Below are positions 33,139 to 41,312 of a DNA stretch of 64,000 nt, piece after piece. The notes under the pieces are model-generated. The model had not been told where the DNA came from. It made no database searches and saw only the letters and a program-made list of their open reading frames with translations. The stretch's first letter is position 1; each line of letters opens with the position of its first letter. The position numbers and the translations under genes are program-made. This DNA comes from an uncultured Verrucomicrobiota bacterium (GTDB taxonomy: Bacteria > Verrucomicrobiota > Kiritimatiellia > CAIVKH01), in the NCBI GenBank assembly GCA_937996795.1, contig CALKUH010000069.1, positions 1 through 64,000 of the forward strand, in the 5' to 3' direction.

Positions 33139-33873
33139 TCATTCTCCTGTTTCGCGGGCCCGCTCCTCATCCGCGTCCTCCGCGGGCGGCTCCGTCTCCC
33201 CGGCGGGGGCGATGACGACGACGCATTCGCCCTTTACGGTGCGGGTGCCGAAGGCGGCGCGGATTTCGGCGGGGGTGCCGCGCAGGTGCTCCTCGAAGTG
33301 CTTCGTCAGCTCGCGGCCGACATAGACTTGGCGCGCGCCGAGCACGGCGTCGATTTCGTCCATCAGCTTAAGCAGCCGGTACGGCGACTCGAACAGGACG
33401 ACGGGCAGGGAATGGCGGCCGAACGCCTCCAGTTCGCGGCGGCGCGCGCCGGATTTGTGGGGCAGGAATCCGCCGAAGACGAAGCCGCGAGACGGCATGC
33501 CCGACAGCGCGATGGCGGAGGTGACGGCGGACGGGCCCGGCACGACGAAGACCGGCAGCTTGGCGGCGCGGCAGGCCTCGACGAGGCGCGCGCCGGGGTC
33601 GGACACCGCCGGCATCCCCGAATCGCTGACCAGCGCCAGCGCCTCGCCTGCGCGCAGCCGAGCGAGCAATTCCTCCGCGCGGGCGGCCTCGTTGAACTTG
33701 TGGTAGCTCAGCATCGGCGTCTGGAGGCCGTGCCGGTCGAGCAGTTTGCGCGTCTGCCGCGTATCCTCGGCCAGGATCAGGGACGCCTCGCGCAGCGTGT
33801 CCAGCGCGCGCAGCGTGATGTCCTGCAGGTGCCCGATTGGCGTGCCGACGATGTAGAGGCCAGGATTCAACAT
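33139..33873 (-). CDS. rsmI: 16S rRNA (cytidine(1402)-2'-O)-methyltransferase
   Basis: A 244-residue tetrapyrrole-methylase-fold enzyme that 2'-O-methylates C1402 in the decoding centre. 'LYIVGTPIGHLQDITLRAL', 'LAEDTRQTRKLL', 'VSDSGMPAVSDPG' and 'VVPGPSAVTSAIALSG' are RsmI signatures. Length is slightly short at the C-terminus but complete for the catalytic fold. The gene lies between the NarL-type regulator and vapBC on the same strand. A small tandem repeat fills the 30 bases upstream. Confidence 0.95.
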   Translation of the reverse strand: MLNPGLYIVGTPIGHLQDITLRALDTLREASLILAEDTRQTRKLLDRHGLQTPMLSYHKFNEAARAEELLARLRAGEALALVSDSGMPAVSDPGARLVEACRAAKLPVFVVPGPSAVTSAIALSGMPSRGFVFGGFLPHKSGARRRELEAFGRHSLPVVLFESPYRLLKLMDEIDAVLGARQVYVGRELTKHFEEHLRGTPAEIRAAFGTRTVKGECVVVIAPAGETEPPAEDADEERARETGE

Positions 33874-33879
33874 CCCAAG

Positions 33880-33900
33880 TCCGAAATCCGAAATCCGAAA
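33880..33900. repeat. three tandem TCCGAAA heptamers
   Basis: Three perfect TCCGAAA units fill the gap between the regulator stop and rsmI. A related four-unit array (TCCGCAA/TCCGAAA) lies at 37627-37654 inside a coding sequence. Seen directly. Confidence 0.9.
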
Positions 33901-33903
33901 TTC

Positions 33904-34590
33904 CTACTGCCCCACCCACTGCGCGGCGGTGCGCACGAGCTGGGTGGCGTTCGCGAGGCCGAGCTTGTCCTTGATGTGGGACCGGTAGGTTTCGATGGTC
34001 TTGATGCTCAGGTGCAGCATGCCCGCGATTTCGCGCGTGCCGTGGCCCTGGCCGATCAGGCGGAAGACCTCCAGTTCGCGGTCGCTCAACTGGCGGATCG
34101 GCGAGTCGCCGCGCGGCGCGGTGCGTCCGCTGACTTCGTGCAGGATGTGCTGGCCGATCTTGTCGCTGAGGTATATCTCGCCCTTCAGCACCTTGCGCAC
34201 GGCGAGGATGATCTTGTCCCCGACCTCGGCCTTCATCAGGTATCCATAGGCCCCGGCGCGCAGCGCGCGTTCGGCGTAAAGGTTCTCGTCGTGCATCGAC
34301 AGCACGAGGATGGGCAGGCGCTCATCCTGCGCGCGGATCCACTTCGTCAGCTCGATGCCGTCCGTGCCTTTCAGGGAAATGTCCACGAGCACGAGGTCCG
34401 GCTTGTGTTTTTGCACCGCCTGCAGCGCCTCGCCGGCGGATTCCGCCTCGGCGCAGATGCGCAGGTCGGGCTCCTGTTCGAGCAGGTGCTTGATGCCCTG
34501 TCGTACGACCGGGTGGTCGTCGACGATCAGGATGCGTCGTATGGCGGGGGCGTCCCCGCCGGCTTCGCGTTTGCTGGAGAGTACTTTCAT
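33904..34590 (-). CDS. NarL/FixJ-type response regulator
   Basis: A 228-residue transcription factor. The receiver (about 18-135) has the acceptor D70 in 'LVLVDISLKG', D24-D25 upstream and Lys in 'GYLMKAEVG'. A LuxR-type helix-turn-helix lies at about 165-225 ('LSDRELEVFRLIGQGHGTREIAGML', then 'LSIKTIETYRSHIKDKLGL'). ATG 34590 overlaps the stop of the histidine kinase gene by ATGA, so the pair is coupled and this is its cognate regulator. Target genes are unknown. Confidence 0.93.
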   Translation of the reverse strand: MKVLSSKREAGGDAPAIRRILIVDDHPVVRQGIKHLLEQEPDLRICAEAESAGEALQAVQKHKPDLVLVDISLKGTDGIELTKWIRAQDERLPILVLSMHDENLYAERALRAGAYGYLMKAEVGDKIILAVRKVLKGEIYLSDKIGQHILHEVSGRTAPRGDSPIRQLSDRELEVFRLIGQGHGTREIAGMLHLSIKTIETYRSHIKDKLGLANATQLVRTAAQWVGQ

Positions 34591-35654
34591 GATAGTCGTC
34601 GGGAAGCCAGGGCCAGCGGCCACGCCAGGGTCACCACCGTGCCGCGCGGCGCGGCGCGCCGGATGTCCAGCGTCGCGCCCAGCACCCGCGCCCGGTAGCG
34701 CATGATGTTGATGCCCATGCCGCGCACCGACTTGCGGAGGCGTATGCCGCGGCCGTCGTCCCCGACTTCCACGCGCAGCAAGGTAGCTGAACGCTCCAGT
34801 GTTATACAAATCCGTTTTGCCTGCCCGTGCCGGACCGCATTGTGCACCGCCTCCTGCACGATTCGGAACAAATGCAGCTCGGCGGACTTGGAGAGCGCCG
34901 GCAGGCGGTCCATGTGCGTGATGCGGCAATCAATGCCATAGAGCTGCCGGTGGGTCAGCGCCAGCTCCTCCAGCGCGGACGCCAGGCCGTGGCGTTCCAG
35001 CTCGACCGGATACAACCCGTGCGCGTGGCGGCGCATGTCGACCAGCGCGCGCCCGAGCAGGTCCGCGATCTCGCCCGCGTCCGCCTGCGCGGGATGGTGG
35101 TCGCGCGCGAGACGGCCCTGCAGCGCCTTGGTCAGCAGCGTAACGCCGGTCAATTGCTGCCCGATCCCGTCGTGCAGCTCCCGGCCCAGGCGCCGCCGCT
35201 CCTCCTCGCTCGCCTGCGCGATGGCCTCGTCCGCCCGCTTCCGCTCGGTGATGTCGCGGACGATGCCGGTGAACAGCGTGCGGTCGCCCAGCCGGACCTC
35301 GCTCACCGCAAGGTCCATCGGGAACGTCGTGCCGTCCTTGCGCAGCCCGCGCACCTCGCGGCCGATGCCGATGATGTGGGGCTTGCGTGTTTTCAGGTAG
35401 CGGTGGATGTAGCCGTCGTGCTCGCGGCTCCACGGCGCCGGCATCAGCGCGTTGATGCTTTTGCCCGCCAGCTCGCGCGCCTTGTAGCCAAAAATGCGCT
35501 CGGCGGCCGGGTTCATCGAGTCGATGAGGCCGTTCACATCAATCGTGATGATCCCGTCCACGACGGTTTCGATGATCGCGCGGAGCCGTGCGTCCAGCTC
35601 CCCGTCCGGAGGGGCCGCCGCATGCTGCGCACGTGGAGATCGACGACGGGTCAT
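34587..35654 (-). CDS. PAS-containing histidine kinase, NarL-partner type
   Basis: A 355-residue soluble kinase. A PAS domain at about 22-140 ('VVDGIITIDVNGLIDSMNPA' start, 'IVRDITERKRA' end) is followed by a HisKA_3 dimer domain with His161 in 'GRELHDGIGQQL'. The ATPase has 'RIVQEAVHNAVRHG', 'VEVGDDGRGI' and 'GMGINIMRYRARVLGA'. No membrane segment is present, so the signal is probably cytosolic, such as redox or a small ligand. It is coupled to the regulator downstream. The promoter region is shared with the divergent efflux genes. Confidence 0.92.
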   Translation of the reverse strand: MTRRRSPRAQHAAAPPDGELDARLRAIIETVVDGIITIDVNGLIDSMNPAAERIFGYKARELAGKSINALMPAPWSREHDGYIHRYLKTRKPHIIGIGREVRGLRKDGTTFPMDLAVSEVRLGDRTLFTGIVRDITERKRADEAIAQASEEERRRLGRELHDGIGQQLTGVTLLTKALQGRLARDHHPAQADAGEIADLLGRALVDMRRHAHGLYPVELERHGLASALEELALTHRQLYGIDCRITHMDRLPALSKSAELHLFRIVQEAVHNAVRHGQAKRICITLERSATLLRVEVGDDGRGIRLRKSVRGMGINIMRYRARVLGATLDIRRAAPRGTVVTLAWPLALASRRLS

Positions 35655-35672
35655 ACGAGGTTCATGCTACGG

Positions 35673-35694
35673 GGTGGACGGATGGAAGTCCACC
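35673..35694. promoter_or_regulatory. hairpin or operator upstream of the RND efflux genes
   Basis: Perfect 7-base arms GGTGGAC and GTCCACC with an 8-base loop, in the divergent gap between the kinase and the membrane fusion protein gene. It could be a regulator site or a leader hairpin. Seen directly; role is inference. Confidence 0.4.
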
Positions 35695-35770
35695 GGATCA
35701 TCTTTCCGGGAACCTCCGGGCGGATGCGTGGCTCCAACGTCAGGAAGCCCGGATCGGGCGGAGGAACGTT

Positions 35771-36760
35771 ATGAAGGCATGGATTCCTGTGGCGCTGGCG
35801 CTGGCGGCAACCGGTTGCGGCGCCAAGATCGAGCCGGGGCGCGTGTCCCACACCCCGGGCCGCCCGGCGCCCGCGGATGTCGCGGTGGTGACGGTGGCGG
35901 TCGAGCAGGCCGCGGCCCGCGTGGATGTCGTGGGGTCGGTGACCGCCGCCGAGCGCGTGAAAATCGCCGCGCGCCTCCAGGCCGAGGTCCGGGAGGTCCG
36001 CGCCTCCGCCGGGCAGCGCGTCGCGAAGGACGACGTCCTGCTCGTGCTCGACGACCGGGAAATCCGCGAGCAGCTCAGCGCCGCCGAGGCCCTGCTGCGG
36101 CAGGCGGACGCCGAATACAAGCGGACGCGCCAGTTGTTCGAAGCCCGCTCCGCGAGCGAGCAGGAGCTGACCGCCGCGGAATCCGCGTTCCACTCGGCGC
36201 GGGCGCAGGTGGACCGCGTGCGCGTGCTCCAGTCCTACACCCTGATCAAGGCGCCGCTGTCCGGCGTGCTGATCGAGCGCCATGTCGAGGTGGGCGACCT
36301 CACCTCGCCGGGGCAGGAGTTGATGGCGCTCTACGACCCGGCCCGCATGCGCCTGGAAGCCGCCGTCCCCGTGCGACTGATCCCGCACCTTGCCCTCGGC
36401 GCGGCGGTCCCCGTGGCGCTGGAGCATCCCGCCGTGACGCTGACAGGCGCGGTGGCCGAGATTGTCGGCGAGATCGACCCGCGCAGCCGCAGCCAGGTCG
36501 TGCGCGTCAACCTCGACCGCCCCGAAGCGGACCTGCTGCCCGGCGCGTTCGGACGCCTCCAGGTCGCCACCACCCCGCGTCCCGCGCTGTATGCCCCCGC
36601 CGCCGCGGTGCGCCGCGTCGGCCAGTTGGAGACCGTGGGCCTCGTGCGCGACGGGCGCGTGATCGACCGCCTCGTGCGGACCGCGCCCGCTCCGGAGGGC
36701 CGCGTTGAAATCCTTTCGGGGCTCGCGGACGGCGACGCGATCCTCGCGGAGGGGCGGTGA
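35771..36760 (+). CDS. RND efflux membrane fusion lipoprotein
   Basis: A 329-residue periplasmic adaptor. A lipoprotein signal with 'AATGCG' gives lipidated Cys16. The lipoyl half-motif 'VVGSVTAAERVKIAARLQAE', an alpha-hairpin at about 95-155 and the second lipoyl half 'LIKAPLSGVLIERHVEVGD' follow, then beta-barrel and membrane-proximal domains. It would link the inner-membrane RND pump to an outer-membrane channel, which is not encoded here. GGAGG lies 7 bases before ATG 35771. The stop overlaps the pump start by one base (TGATG). Confidence 0.92.
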   Translation: MKAWIPVALALAATGCGAKIEPGRVSHTPGRPAPADVAVVTVAVEQAAARVDVVGSVTAAERVKIAARLQAEVREVRASAGQRVAKDDVLLVLDDREIREQLSAAEALLRQADAEYKRTRQLFEARSASEQELTAAESAFHSARAQVDRVRVLQSYTLIKAPLSGVLIERHVEVGDLTSPGQELMALYDPARMRLEAAVPVRLIPHLALGAAVPVALEHPAVTLTGAVAEIVGEIDPRSRSQVVRVNLDRPEADLLPGAFGRLQVATTPRPALYAPAAAVRRVGQLETVGLVRDGRVIDRLVRTAPAPEGRVEILSGLADGDAILAEGR

Positions 36761-39700
36761 TGCAAACGCCGCACTCCGGATTGGGCCGCCTGATCGAATC
36801 CTTCCTGCGCGGCAACCTCGCGGTGCTGCTGATGATCGTCGCGCTGGCCGTTGGCGCCGTGGCGCTGCTCGCGACACCGCGAGAGGAGGAACCGCAGATC
36901 GTCGTCCCGCTCGCCGATGTGTTCGTTTCCTATCCCGGTGGCAGCGCGGAGGAGGTCGAGCGCCTCGTCGCGTCGCGGCTGGAGCGGTTGCTCTACCAGA
37001 TCGACGGCGTCGAATACGTCTATTCGATGTCGATGCCCGGCCAGGCCGTGGTGACGGTGCGCTTCTTCGTCGGCCAGGACCGCGAGGCGAGCCTGATCAA
37101 GCTGTACAACAAGGTCTTCCAGAACGTGGACAAGGCGACGCCCGGCATCGCCGGCTGGGTCATCAAGCCGGTCGAGGTGGATGACGTGCCCGTCGCCAGC
37201 GTCGCGCTGACGAGCGCCCGCTACGACACGCACGAGCTGTACCGCGTCGCCGAGGAGGTCGTCGCGCGCCTGCAACACATCCCCGACACCGCTGCGATCA
37301 CGATCCACGGCGGCCAGCGCCGCGCGGTGACCGTCCGGCTCGACGCCGACCGCCTCACCGCCTACGGCCTGTCGCCGCTCGAAATCGCCGCCGCGCTGCG
37401 CGCGTCCAATGCGCAGCTCGAAAGCGGCGCCTTCGAACAGGCGAACCAGTCCGTCCGCGTCGCCGCCGGCCCGTTCTTAAAGGACGCGCGCGAGGTGGCC
37501 GACCTGCTCGTCGGCCTGCACGACGGGCGCCCCGTCCACCTGCGCGACGTCGCGGAGATCGCAGACGGCCCCGAGGAGCTGTCCACCTACTCCCGCTTCG
37601 GCTACGGCCCCGCCGCGCACGGCCCATCCGCAATCCGAAATCCGCAATCCGAAATCCCCCCGTCCCATCCCGCCGTCACCATCGCCGTCGCCAAGAAGAA
37701 GGGCAGCAATGCGGTGAAGGTCACCGCCGCGGTCGAGCGGATGGTGGACGAGTTGCGCGGCGTCATCATTCCCGACGAGGTGCAGCCGGTGATGACGCGC
37801 GACTACGGGAAGACCGCCGACGAGAAGGTGAACAACCTCGTGATGAGCCTGGGCGAGGCGGTGATCACCGTCATCGTGTTGATCGCCCTCGTGATGAACT
37901 GGCGCGTCGGCCTCATCGTCGCGCTCGCCGTGCCGATCACCTATGCGTTGACCCTGATGGTGAACTTCCTCGCGGGCTACACGATCAACCGCGTCACGCT
38001 GTTCGCGCTGATCCTCGCGCTCGGCCTGCTGGTGGATGACCCGATCGTCGCGGTCGAGAACATCTACCGCCACCTGCGCCTCGGCCGGCAGCCGCGGCTC
38101 GACGCGATCCAGACGGCGATGAACGAGGTGATGCCGCCGCTCGTGCTCGCCACGCTGTCGGTCATGGTCGCGTTCGTGCCGATGTTCTTCATCACCGGCA
38201 TGATGGGCCCCTACATGCGGCCGATGGCGCTCAACGTGCCGCTCGCGATGCTCAGCTCGATGATCGTGTCGCTGATGATCACGCCGTGGGTGTCGAGCGT
38301 CATGCTGAAAAACGCGAAGTTCAAGGCGCATGCCGAGGAGGGCGATGTCACGACTACGCGCGTGTACCGGCTCTACGCGCGCCTCGTGCGCCCGTTCATC
38401 GAGTCGCGCCGCAAGGCCGTGCGCCTGCTGTGGATCACCGGCGGCCTGTTCGCCGTCTCCGTCGCGATGGCGCTGCTGCTTGTCCCGCTGAAGATGCTGC
38501 CGTTCGACAACAAGAACGAACTGCAACTCGTCGTCGACCTGCCGGAGGGCACGCCGCTGGAGACGACCGACGCCGTCGTGCGCGACCTGGAGGATTACCT
38601 GCGCACGGTGCCGGAGGTGCAGCACTTCACCTCGCTCGCCGGCGCGTCGTCGCCGATGGATTTCAACGGGCTCGTGCGCCACTACTACCTGCGCTCCGGC
38701 CCGCACGTCGCCGATGTGCGCGTGAACCTCGCGCACCGCACGCAGCGCGAGATGAACAGCCACGCCCTCGCGCTGCGCATCCGGCCCGACATCGAGGCGA
38801 TCGCCGGGAAATGGGGCGCGTCGATCAAGATCGTCGAAGTGCCGCCCGGCCCGCCGGTCCTCGCGACGATCGTCGCCGAGATTTACGGCCAGCCGCATCA
38901 CCGCTACGACGAACTCATCGCGGCCGCGCAGACGGTGAAGGCGCGGATGCGCGAGGAGCGCGGCGTCGTGGATGTGGACGACTACGCCGAGGCCGACCAG
39001 CGCAAGTGGGTGTACCGCATCGACCGCGACAAGGCCGCGCGCAACGGCGTGTCGGCGGAGGACGCCGCGCAGACGCTGCGCCTCGCGCTCGGTGGCGGCG
39101 ACGCGGGCGTGCTGCACGCGCCCGGCGAGCAGAACGAGACGCCGATCCGGCTGCAGCTTCCCCGCGCGCTACGGTCCGACGTGGAGCGCCTGAAGGCGAT
39201 CCCGGTGAAGGGTCGCAACGGCGACCTCGTGCAACTCGGCGAGATCGGCGCCTTCGAGGAGGCGATCGAGGACAAGACGATCTTCCACAAGAACCTCGAG
39301 CGCGTCGTCTATGTCACCGCCGACACCGCCGGCCGCGGCCCCGCGTATGCCGTGCTGGCGCTGCAGAAACACTTCAAGAAGCACCCGCTGCCCGAGGGGC
39401 TGCGCGCCGTGTGGAGCGGCGAGGGCGAGTGGAAGATCACGATCGACGTGTTCCGCGACCTCGGCCTCGCGTTCGCCGCCGCGCTGCTCGGCATCTACGT
39501 GTTGCTCGTGTACGAGACCAAGTCCTACGCGCTGCCCGGCGTGATCATGCTGTCCATCCCGCTGACGATGATCGGCATCATGCCCGGCTTCTGGATCCTG
39601 AACCTGCTGGTGAACCGGCCGGTCGCCGGGTTCCCCGACCCGGTGTTCTTCACCGCGACGGCGATGATCGGCATGATCGCGCTCGCCGGCATCGTCGTGC

Positions 39701-39972
39701 GCAACGGCATCATCCTGATCGACTTCATCCGCCTGCAGGTCGGGCACGGGCGTCCGCTGCGGGAGGCCATCCTCGAATCCGGCGCCGTGCGCCTGCGCCC
39801 GATCGTGCTGACCGCGGGCACCACGATGCTCGGCGCGTGGCCGATCACGCTCGACCCCATCTTCAGCGGCCTCGCGTGGTCGTTGATCTTCGGCCTCTTC
39901 GTATCCACCGCCTTCACCCTCGTCGTGATCCCGGTGGTGTACCACCTGATCTACGAAGGAAAGCGCGCATGA
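36760..39972 (+). CDS. RND efflux permease
   Basis: A 1070-residue inner-membrane pump of the HAE/AcrB superfamily. It has 12 predicted helices in two halves. The proton-relay Asp pair of TM4 is in 'LGLLVDDPIVAVENIYRH'. 'PYMRPMALNVPLAMLSSMIV' and 'GMIALAGIVVRNGIILIDF' are other family blocks. The large periplasmic loops include 'DLPEGTPLETTDAVV'. Substrate is unknown. A run of about 10 residues, 'AIRNPQSEIPP' near residue 290, is encoded by a short tandem DNA repeat and looks like an in-frame insertion in a periplasmic loop. ATG 36760 overlaps the adaptor stop. Confidence 0.93.
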   Translation: MQTPHSGLGRLIESFLRGNLAVLLMIVALAVGAVALLATPREEEPQIVVPLADVFVSYPGGSAEEVERLVASRLERLLYQIDGVEYVYSMSMPGQAVVTVRFFVGQDREASLIKLYNKVFQNVDKATPGIAGWVIKPVEVDDVPVASVALTSARYDTHELYRVAEEVVARLQHIPDTAAITIHGGQRRAVTVRLDADRLTAYGLSPLEIAAALRASNAQLESGAFEQANQSVRVAAGPFLKDAREVADLLVGLHDGRPVHLRDVAEIADGPEELSTYSRFGYGPAAHGPSAIRNPQSEIPPSHPAVTIAVAKKKGSNAVKVTAAVERMVDELRGVIIPDEVQPVMTRDYGKTADEKVNNLVMSLGEAVITVIVLIALVMNWRVGLIVALAVPITYALTLMVNFLAGYTINRVTLFALILALGLLVDDPIVAVENIYRHLRLGRQPRLDAIQTAMNEVMPPLVLATLSVMVAFVPMFFITGMMGPYMRPMALNVPLAMLSSMIVSLMITPWVSSVMLKNAKFKAHAEEGDVTTTRVYRLYARLVRPFIESRRKAVRLLWITGGLFAVSVAMALLLVPLKMLPFDNKNELQLVVDLPEGTPLETTDAVVRDLEDYLRTVPEVQHFTSLAGASSPMDFNGLVRHYYLRSGPHVADVRVNLAHRTQREMNSHALALRIRPDIEAIAGKWGASIKIVEVPPGPPVLATIVAEIYGQPHHRYDELIAAAQTVKARMREERGVVDVDDYAEADQRKWVYRIDRDKAARNGVSAEDAAQTLRLALGGGDAGVLHAPGEQNETPIRLQLPRALRSDVERLKAIPVKGRNGDLVQLGEIGAFEEAIEDKTIFHKNLERVVYVTADTAGRGPAYAVLALQKHFKKHPLPEGLRAVWSGEGEWKITIDVFRDLGLAFAAALLGIYVLLVYETKSYALPGVIMLSIPLTMIGIMPGFWILNLLVNRPVAGFPDPVFFTATAMIGMIALAGIVVRNGIILIDFIRLQVGHGRPLREAILESGAVRLRPIVLTAGTTMLGAWPITLDPIFSGLAWSLIFGLFVSTAFTLVVIPVVYHLIYEGKRA
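37627..37654. repeat. four-unit heptamer repeat inside the RND permease gene
   Basis: Alternating TCCGCAA and TCCGAAA units, four in a row, within the coding sequence at about codons 290-299. The same heptamer is tandem at 33880-33900. It adds a short Asn/Gln/Ser-containing segment to the protein. Seen directly. Confidence 0.88.
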
Positions 39973-40139
39973 ATCCCCTGTTGCGCACCGCTGTTGGCAT
40001 CGTCGCCGGCGCGGGTGTCGGCTACGTGATGTATCGCTTCGTCGGCTGCAAAACCGGCGCCTGCCCGCTGACCGCGAACCCCTGGCTGGCGATGGCGATC
40101 TGGGGTGCGATGGGCGGATTGGTGATGAGCGGGCGCTGA
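39969..40139 (+). CDS. DUF6132 family small membrane protein
   Basis: A 56-residue protein with two hydrophobic helices (about 6-26 and 37-54) separated by 'YRFVGCKTGACPLTANPW', the GCxTGxCPxTxNPW block that defines DUF6132. The two conserved Cys may carry sulfur or bind metal. The family is often found near rhodanese and YeeE/YedE sulfur genes, and the YeeE/YedE pair follows 134 bases downstream. ATG overlaps the permease stop as ATGA, so it is translated with the efflux operon. Function is unknown. Confidence 0.8.
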   Translation: MNPLLRTAVGIVAGAGVGYVMYRFVGCKTGACPLTANPWLAMAIWGAMGGLVMSGR

Positions 40140-40146
40140 AAAATTT

Positions 40147-40189
40147 CAACGTCTGTAAAAACAAAATTTGGAACTTCCAACGTCTGTAA
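40147..40189 (+). repeat. two direct copies of CAACGTCTGTAA flanking a small palindrome
   Basis: CAACGTCTGTAA occurs at 40147-40158 and again at 40178-40189, each followed by a run of As. Between them TTGGAACTTCCAA (40168-40180) is a perfect 13-base palindrome that overlaps the second copy. Further copies are at 20054-20065 and, inverted, at 484-495. Seen directly. Confidence 0.85.
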
Positions 40190-40273
40190 AAAAATCTGGA
40201 GGCGGTGAGGGCCCGCCGCCCTCCGGGAGGAAAGGCAAGGCGCCGGAAGAAAAAACGGGAAAGGAACTCGACC

Positions 40274-40783
40274 ATGAGAGAGCGTGGACACTGGAATCCC
40301 TACCTCGCGGGTGCGCTGGTGGGGGTGGTGGCGATCCTGTCGGTCTGGCTGACCGGCCAGTATCTCGGCACCTCGACCACCTACGTGCGCGCGGCGGGCG
40401 GGCTCGCCTGCACGATTGCGCCCGGGCATGTGGCGGAGAACGCGTACTACACGCTGGAGAAGGTGAAGCTCGACTGGCAGGGCATGCTCGTGATCGGCCT
40501 CTTCATCGGGGCGCTGGTTTCGGCGCTGACGGGCGGGACGTTCCGATCCGAGGCGGTGCCGCCGATGTGGGCGGAGCGGTTCGGACCGTCGCCGTGGAAG
40601 CGCGCGGTGGTCGCGTTCATTGGCGGCGCGATCATGGTGTTCGGCGCGCGGCTCGCGGGCGGGTGTCCGAGCGGACACGGCTTGAGCGGTGTGATGGTGT
40701 TGTCCGTCAGCGGGTTGCTGGCGATGGCGGGTTTCATGGCCGGCGGTTTCGCGACCGCGGCGCTGCTGTTCGGGAGGAAATAA
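40274..40783 (+). CDS. YeeE/YedE half-transporter (first)
   Basis: A 169-residue membrane protein with about four helices. 'FGARLAGGCPSGHGLSGVMV' carries the Cys-containing YeeE/YedE motif, close to the one used for thiosulfate passage in TsuA. TsuA-type transporters contain two such halves in one chain; here the second half is the next gene, one base away. The pair would form a heterodimeric channel for thiosulfate or a related sulfur compound. Residues 38-60 include an extra Cys in 'GGLACTIAPGH'. The start at 40274 precedes the first helix. No rhodanese or TusA gene is present nearby. Confidence 0.85.
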   Translation: MRERGHWNPYLAGALVGVVAILSVWLTGQYLGTSTTYVRAAGGLACTIAPGHVAENAYYTLEKVKLDWQGMLVIGLFIGALVSALTGGTFRSEAVPPMWAERFGPSPWKRAVVAFIGGAIMVFGARLAGGCPSGHGLSGVMVLSVSGLLAMAGFMAGGFATAALLFGRK

Positions 40784-40784
40784 C

Positions 40785-41312
40785 ATGAATCCATTGTGGG
40801 CGGGATTGATCACGGGCATCGCGTTCGGGTTCCTGCTGCAGAAGGGGATGATGCTGCGCTACGAGAAGCAGCTGGGGTTCCTGCGGTTCCGCGACATGAC
40901 GTTGTTGAAATTCATGTTCAGCGCGATCCTCGTGGGGGCGGTGGGGCTGCACCTGCTGCACGCGCTGGGCGCGATCCCGGAATTGAAGGTGCGCGGCACG
41001 CTGATTGGCGCGAACCTGGCGGGCGGCGTGATCTTCGGCATCGGCTGGGCGCTGTTCGGGTTGTGTCCCGGCACGGCGGTCGGCGCGCTGGGCGAAGGAC
41101 GCTGGCACGTCGCGGCGGGTATCGTGGGCGGCCTGGCGGGCGCGGCGATATTCGCCGAGGTCTATCCGGCGCTCGGCGGCCTGCTCGCGGTGGGCTCGCT
41201 CGGCAAGCTGACCCTGCCCGGCGTGCTGGGACTATCCCCGTGGATCGTGCTCGCCGTGTTCATCGCCGGTGCCGTCGCGTTGTTCCGCTGGTTCGAGAAG
41301 AAGGGGCTGTAG
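40785..41312 (+). CDS. YeeE/YedE half-transporter (second)
   Basis: A 175-residue membrane protein that complements the preceding gene. The Cys motif reads 'WALFGLCPGTAVGALGEG', again the YeeE/YedE signature, and 'FGFLLQKGMMLRYEKQLGF' is the usual N-terminal block of this half. Two bases separate it from the first half's stop, with GGGAGGAAA as ribosome-binding site. Together they probably make one sulfur-compound transporter. Its last 81 bases overlap the convergent glycosyltransferase gene. Confidence 0.85.
   Translation: MNPLWAGLITGIAFGFLLQKGMMLRYEKQLGFLRFRDMTLLKFMFSAILVGAVGLHLLHALGAIPELKVRGTLIGANLAGGVIFGIGWALFGLCPGTAVGALGEGRWHVAAGIVGGLAGAAIFAEVYPALGGLLAVGSLGKLTLPGVLGLSPWIVLAVFIAGAVALFRWFEKKGL

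Noticed and set aside
33880..33900. Possible CRISPR-like array of heptamers
   Set aside because: Units are 7 bases with no spacers, so this is a simple tandem repeat.
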